This document shows positions 35,048 through 38,561 of a DNA stretch of 38,561 bases, piece after piece. The stretch lies in assembly GCA_022821495.1 (NCBI GenBank), contig JAJEDN010000024.1, forward strand, positions 1 to 38,561, read 5' to 3'. Position 1 is the first letter of the stretch, and each line of letters begins with the position of its first letter. Made by a program: the position numbers and the translations under genes. A model generated the notes under the pieces. That model did not search any database. It was not told the origin of the DNA and saw only the letters and a program-made list of their open reading frames with translations. The stretch comes from Candidatus Poribacteria bacterium (lineage in GTDB: Bacteria; Poribacteria; WGA-4E; WGA-3G).

Positions 35048-36121
35048 TTACCCACATGCTGCCTCAAAGACGCGTAGATGGTTTTCGCCAAGAACTTTTC
35101 TTATATCGTCATCAGAATAACCGCGCTCGCTCAACCCTTCTGCGATTTTGATGAATTCAGAGGCATCTTTAAGCAGATCCCCGCCGCCATCAAAGTCGGA
35201 ACCGATGCCGACATGGTCGATGCCGGCAATGTCGATTGCGTAGGCGATGTGGTTAAGCAATTGCGCTAAAGGTGGCATTTTCTGCCATCCGTCAATCGTA
35301 ATAAATCCGGGAACAAAAGTGATACCGACAACGCCGCCATTCGCTGCTAAGGCTTTGAGTTGTTCGTTGCTCAGGTTCCGTGAGTGGCGGCACAAGGTTT
35401 TGCAATTGCTGTGAGATGCGATAACAGGACGCTCCGAAATTTCGAGCACATCCCAAAATCCACGCTCACTAATATGCGAAACATCAACAAGCATGCCTAA
35501 GCGGTTCATCTCTTCGACCAATGCCATACCAAACCGGGTCAAGCCACCGCCCATATCTTCTTCATCATTTCCGGTTGATGCCCACGTGTTCAGGTTATGC
35601 GTTACGCCGATTGAACGGACACCGAGCAGATAGAGTGAACGCAAGATATTCAGACTCCGTTCAACAGCCTCACTGTTTTCGATGACAAGAATCGCAGCAA
35701 GTTTACCCGCTGCCTTCGCATCGCGAATATCACTCGCGCTCCGAGCGATGCAAATATCATCAGCGTTTGCTGTCACTTCTTCGTTAAACCAACCGAATGC
35801 ATCTAACGCGTAGGCGAGATGATTTTTCCATGCGCGCGTCACGTCAACAGCGAAGAAGGCGGCATCGATACCACCTTGCCGCATTTTCGGGATATTCAGT
35901 TGAATCCCAATGCCTTCCTCTTGGGGTGGCACCGGACCCCGAAGGTAAGCGACAGTCCCGGTTGGTTCCATGGGGTTTTGGACGTTTTCGTCAGCAAGGC
36001 TCACGTTACCGCGACGAATATGCGCGACGATGGCATCATTGTGCGAATCAATCACGAGTGCTTGCTCGTGGAGTTCAGCGATTCGCGTATCTGATTGTGT
36101 TTGTCTGTTTTTCTTTTCCAT
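35048..36121 (-). CDS. Membrane dipeptidase-type (M19 family) zinc peptidase
   Basis: A 357-residue enzyme of the renal dipeptidase M19 family, which hydrolyses dipeptides including those with D-amino acids. Zinc ligands are visible: H27-x-D29 in DSHNDAI, the bridging Glu in LVIENSEA, His in VDVSHISERG and His in IASHSNCK. The late SDFDGGG is also typical. There is no signal peptide, so it is probably cytosolic. GAGG at about 36124-36127 lies close to the ATG. It starts 11 nt after the dehydrogenase gene on the same strand, so they are likely one operon. Bacterial homologues include the thermostable dipeptidases; the true substrate is unknown. Confidence 0.88.
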   Translation of the reverse strand: MEKKNRQTQSDTRIAELHEQALVIDSHNDAIVAHIRRGNVSLADENVQNPMEPTGTVAYLRGPVPPQEEGIGIQLNIPKMRQGGIDAAFFAVDVTRAWKNHLAYALDAFGWFNEEVTANADDICIARSASDIRDAKAAGKLAAILVIENSEAVERSLNILRSLYLLGVRSIGVTHNLNTWASTGNDEEDMGGGLTRFGMALVEEMNRLGMLVDVSHISERGFWDVLEISERPVIASHSNCKTLCRHSRNLSNEQLKALAANGGVVGITFVPGFITIDGWQKMPPLAQLLNHIAYAIDIAGIDHVGIGSDFDGGGDLLKDASEFIKIAEGLSERGYSDDDIRKVLGENHLRVFEAACG

Positions 36122-36132
36122 AGTCCTCAGGT

Positions 36133-37164
36133 TTAATCGAATACGGTTTGTATCGTTCGTTTAGCTATATCAGGCGTAATTTGTAACGTCGTTGCAACGG
36201 TGTAAGGGAGTTCATGTTGTGCGACGTATTCTGATAAATTGATAAGCGTTTCAACAATCGCTTCAGGCGTAACAGCCGGTGAACGGTAGTTAATCTGTAA
36301 ACACTCCATGGCATGCCGATACTGCATCCAGGGTTGGGATTGTAGCGTAGCCATCAGCAAGATCCCGAGTGCGACGAGTTCACCGTGTAAAACATTGCCA
36401 CCGCTTGTAGAGGTTAAATGGTTCTCAATAGCATAGGTAAAATAGTGTTCACTCCCCTCTTCGACGCGACTATGCCCACATAGATTGCAAAGCTGCACCT
36501 CCATACAAAGGAGATCAAATAAAAGTTTCAATCCGTCAGGCGTGCCGCTGCCGATCTCTCGTGCATTTTCGAGAAGTGTTTGGAGGAGGGTCTCTGCGAT
36601 GTTAGTTGTTTGCGGTGTCAGCCGCTGATCGGGTGGATTCGCCTCCATCTTCTCCGCTTCCTGCCAATCCCATAGCGCTGTCGCGATTGAGAGTACATCT
36701 GCGGCACCACTCGCACGCATAGGAGCAGGTGCCTCGCACAGGACATCCATATCTACGATAACCGTGTCAGGCGGCATCGTGGGGAGATACTTAACGCATC
36801 CATTTTCTCTAACGCCTGTTGCGTCGGTGAGAAAAGCGTCTGTAGATAAAATAGTTGGGAACGCGATGAGAGGCAGCCCGTTTGCCGCTGCGACGTACTT
36901 AGCGGTATCAATTGTCAATCCTCCACCGATCCCATAAACCACTTCACCTTCACACGCTTCAGCGATGGCAGCCATAGCAGCGTCTGTATTCCCCGTAACA
37001 TAGATCAGTTGATGTGAATTGATAGCAATGCCCTTGACCGCCTTCCATGCCGGGTCGGTTGTCAAAACGACTGCGTCCCGTCGTTCCTCAATATCAGTAA
37101 ACGAGCATTTCACCATATCGGGCAATCGCCCGATTTTTTCGTCAGAACAATCCTCTAACAACAT
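36133..37164 (-). CDS. sn-glycerol-1-phosphate dehydrogenase-like iron/zinc dehydrogenase
   Basis: A 343-residue enzyme of the dehydroquinate synthase/iron alcohol dehydrogenase superfamily, most like glycerol-1-phosphate dehydrogenase (EgsA/AraM type). NAD-binding GIGGGLTIDTAKY is at 78-90 and FPTILSTDAF at 102-111. Metal ligands are D156 (SGAADVLS), H240 (GSEHYFTYAIE) and H260 (VLHGELVALG). In archaea this enzyme makes the G1P lipid backbone, and AraM in Bacillus makes a related ether lipid. AGAGG six bases before the ATG supports the start. It precedes the dipeptidase gene by 11 nt. Other superfamily members (glycerol dehydrogenase, DHQ synthase) are less likely. Confidence 0.8.
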   Translation of the reverse strand: MLLEDCSDEKIGRLPDMVKCSFTDIEERRDAVVLTTDPAWKAVKGIAINSHQLIYVTGNTDAAMAAIAEACEGEVVYGIGGGLTIDTAKYVAAANGLPLIAFPTILSTDAFLTDATGVRENGCVKYLPTMPPDTVIVDMDVLCEAPAPMRASGAADVLSIATALWDWQEAEKMEANPPDQRLTPQTTNIAETLLQTLLENAREIGSGTPDGLKLLFDLLCMEVQLCNLCGHSRVEEGSEHYFTYAIENHLTSTSGGNVLHGELVALGILLMATLQSQPWMQYRHAMECLQINYRSPAVTPEAIVETLINLSEYVAQHELPYTVATTLQITPDIAKRTIQTVFD

Positions 37165-37195
37165 CAGAAACCTCTTATCAGATGCATATAGTGCT

Positions 37196-38356
37196 TTATT
37201 TCAGTGATAACGATAAATCCATAAGATAGATCTGCCGATCCCCTTGATGAACGGAGTCAAAAGTAACCGTTTTTCCATCTGGTGCCCAGCGCGGATGTAA
37301 ATCGCATCGGACATCACCGGTAAACTGCGTTTCGTGATGAAATTCCCCTAAGACGATCTTTCGGTTTTCAGCGATATTGTAAACCAGTAATCGTGCGAGC
37401 CGTTCGGGACCTCGCGGGTATGTATCGCACAGCAGCCACTGCCGGTCAGGTGAAAATGAGGCGTGTCCATCCTTGGGTAGTACCCCGCGTCCGATCGGTG
37501 TAAAGTCGCGCGCGCCATCGGTAAATTCAACAAATCCCATCTCATCGACGATATCTGAAGATACAAGGATCCGGGAGGGTGTCCGCCAATCAAAATGTGA
37601 CACGCGATAACCGAATGGGATTTGCATTTCCAAATCAGAGCCATCAGGGTTCACTGTCCAGAGTGAGGTATAAAATCCTGTATCGTGCCGAACTCGGCAA
37701 AAAAATAGGAGTCGCGTGCCATCTGTGTTGAACAAAACATGATTGAACCAGGTTCGCCTCCCTATCATCCGTTTATCCGCACTTGCTCGGATAACATCAG
37801 CGATAGAAAGCACAAGTTTAGCACTTCCATCTTGGAGGTCAAGTTGATATAAACCGTCTTCCTCCGGTTGTGCTTCAACGTCGTCGGATTTGCTGTCGGT
37901 GGCGTACCCGACAACAGCGCGACAGTGTGCCATCCGTTCATAATTCAAGCCTATCGCGTACGGGTCAGTTGGAGACACGGCAGCAATCGCACCTTGTATA
38001 GTGCGTACTGTGCCTGTCGTAGGGTTTAAGGCACGTGATACAAGCGCCCCGTTTTCCCAATCGTTAAACGTAAATTCCGCATCAACCCGATCATTGTCAC
38101 CTGTTGCAATGTTACCTATCCAATGCATCATACTGCCTTGTTGAAGGTTAAAAGCGGAAGTCTTTGCATGTGGTGTAAATTGATGCGTGTCCCGATCAAC
38201 AAGCCCGACAGATGCCACATCTTCTGGGAAAGGGCGATACGTATGAAAATCTGTCTCTAATGCGAGATGCTGCCTCGCCGTAGGATCCCACGGGTTTATG
38301 CCGTAATATCCAAAAAAATGATGCTTTGGTCCGAACGACAATCTTTGTACATTCAT
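37196..38356 (-). CDS. Beta-propeller protein, oligogalacturonate lyase (PL22)-like
   Basis: A 386-residue protein without a signal peptide. The HHFFGYYGINPWDPTARQHLALET start (landmark FGYYGINPWDP), LQQGSMMHWIG, WFNHVLFNTDG and the C-terminal DLHPRWAPDGKTVTFDSVHQGDRQIY follow the layout of oligogalacturonate lyases and related WD40-like PD40 proteins. Histidines in NHVLF and DLHPRW could be metal ligands. A pectin-fragment lyase role is possible but uncertain; many homologues in uncultured bacteria are unassigned. No ribosome site is obvious before the ATG at 38356. It is the first gene of a minus-strand run with the dehydrogenase (31 nt apart) and dipeptidase. An IS605-type end lies only about 45 nt upstream. 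Confidence 0.72.
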   Translation of the reverse strand: MNVQRLSFGPKHHFFGYYGINPWDPTARQHLALETDFHTYRPFPEDVASVGLVDRDTHQFTPHAKTSAFNLQQGSMMHWIGNIATGDNDRVDAEFTFNDWENGALVSRALNPTTGTVRTIQGAIAAVSPTDPYAIGLNYERMAHCRAVVGYATDSKSDDVEAQPEEDGLYQLDLQDGSAKLVLSIADVIRASADKRMIGRRTWFNHVLFNTDGTRLLFFCRVRHDTGFYTSLWTVNPDGSDLEMQIPFGYRVSHFDWRTPSRILVSSDIVDEMGFVEFTDGARDFTPIGRGVLPKDGHASFSPDRQWLLCDTYPRGPERLARLLVYNIAENRKIVLGEFHHETQFTGDVRCDLHPRWAPDGKTVTFDSVHQGDRQIYLMDLSLSLK

Positions 38357-38400
38357 GTATACTTTTTAGTGTAGGACTACCTGCTATGGTATTTATACAA

Positions 38401-38491
38401 GTCAAAGTACCCACAACCTAAAGGTTGGGGCTTGTGCTTCCTCGCGACTGCGGTTTTCTCTAAGAGTCCACCGTCTGACTGTCGCTCCACT
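38401..38491 (-). mobile_element. Right end of an IS200/IS605-type element, putative omega RNA region
   Basis: Downstream of the tnpB stop lies a subterminal hairpin: CCCACAACCT (38410-38419) with AGGTTGGGG (38422-38430), stem of nine pairs with one bulged base. This is the position and form of the imperfect palindrome at IS200/IS605 right ends. In this family the tnpB 3' end and right end also encode the omega RNA scaffold, with the guide taken from the flank. The exact boundary, near 38395-38405, is inferred. Confidence 0.6.
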
Positions 38492-38561
38492 TTAGGCAGC
38501 CAAGCCTGCCCGTTTGATATTCATCGCAGCGTTGACGTCTCTGTCGTGGTGGGAACCACAT
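38492..38561 (-). CDS. tnpB: TnpB (IS605 OrfB) C-terminus, cut by the window edge
   Basis: The last 70 bases encode, on the minus strand, 22 residues ending in a stop: CGSHHDRDVNAAMNIKRAG followed by LAA. DRDVNAAMNI is the conserved RuvC-III region of TnpB, an RNA-guided nuclease of IS200/IS605 elements. The preceding C-G-S would be the last part of its zinc ribbon. The rest lies beyond the window, so completeness cannot be judged. The right-end hairpin follows at 38410-38430. Confidence 0.8.
   Translation of the reverse strand, partial: CGSHHDRDVNAAMNIKRAGLAA

Overview
The window looks like chromosomal DNA of an uncultured Gram-negative-type bacterium. The best guess is a 'Candidatus Poribacteria'-like lineage. 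The evidence is indirect: lipobox lipoproteins, a heptosyltransferase-type family 9 glycosyltransferase, many paralogous TIM-barrel sugar epimerases, creatininase, HpcH/HpaI aldolase and LamG genes, and numerous short palindromic intergenic repeats. No rRNA or marker gene is present, so this placement is inference. No tRNA, rRNA or CRISPR array was seen.

Layout. 1-7300: a D-tagatose/psicose 3-epimerase-like enzyme, a secreted TolB-propeller/M28 peptidase/PDZ fusion, an AAA ATPase fused to a PD-(D/E)XK nuclease, and a branched-chain amino-acid-type binding lipoprotein. 7300-9100: a secreted endonuclease/exonuclease/phosphatase-fold lipoprotein, then a small lipoprotein made only of the C-terminal domain of the SAM hydrolase/fluorinase (DUF62) family. 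9198-13324: a compact type II restriction-modification module (HTH-methyltransferase plus TdeIII-family endonuclease) overlapping an aminoglycoside-phosphotransferase-fold kinase, followed by a creatininase-family amidohydrolase. 13378-15162: an HpcH/HpaI aldolase and an unknown protein.

15296-22096 is a pyrimidine cluster: a consensus promoter, a PyrR-dependent attenuator leader, then pyrR-pyrC-carA-carB. pyrB is not in the cluster. The 5' leaders of carA and carB share sequence, and a stacked hairpin follows carA. 22101-26586: an inverted-repeat element, an unknown acidic-tailed protein, a small membrane protein, a nested repeat, a sigma-54 activator whose receiver has lost its phosphoacceptor Asp, and nagB (GlcN6P deaminase), convergent with the activator.

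26700-30750 is a minus-strand block: a TPR protein translationally coupled to a sugar epimerase, and two tandem secreted LamG paralogues with matching 3' hairpins. 31074-34984: a strong promoter with a 170-nt leader, then an FMN reductase, an RNase HIII lacking its N-terminal domain, thiI and a family 9 glycosyltransferase. 35048-38356 (minus strand): an M19 dipeptidase, a glycerol-1-phosphate dehydrogenase-like enzyme and an oligogalacturonate-lyase-like propeller protein. The window ends in the 3' end of an IS200/IS605-type tnpB with its right-end hairpin, the region where an omega RNA would be encoded.

Taken together this is mostly catabolic and housekeeping DNA with accessory insertions (the restriction-modification module, the IS605-type element and MITE-like repeats). 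The points most worth a second look are the stand-alone SAM-hydrolase C-domain lipoprotein, the phosphorylation-blind NtrC-type regulator, the PyrR attenuator with shared car leaders, and the restriction-modification-kinase gene overlap.
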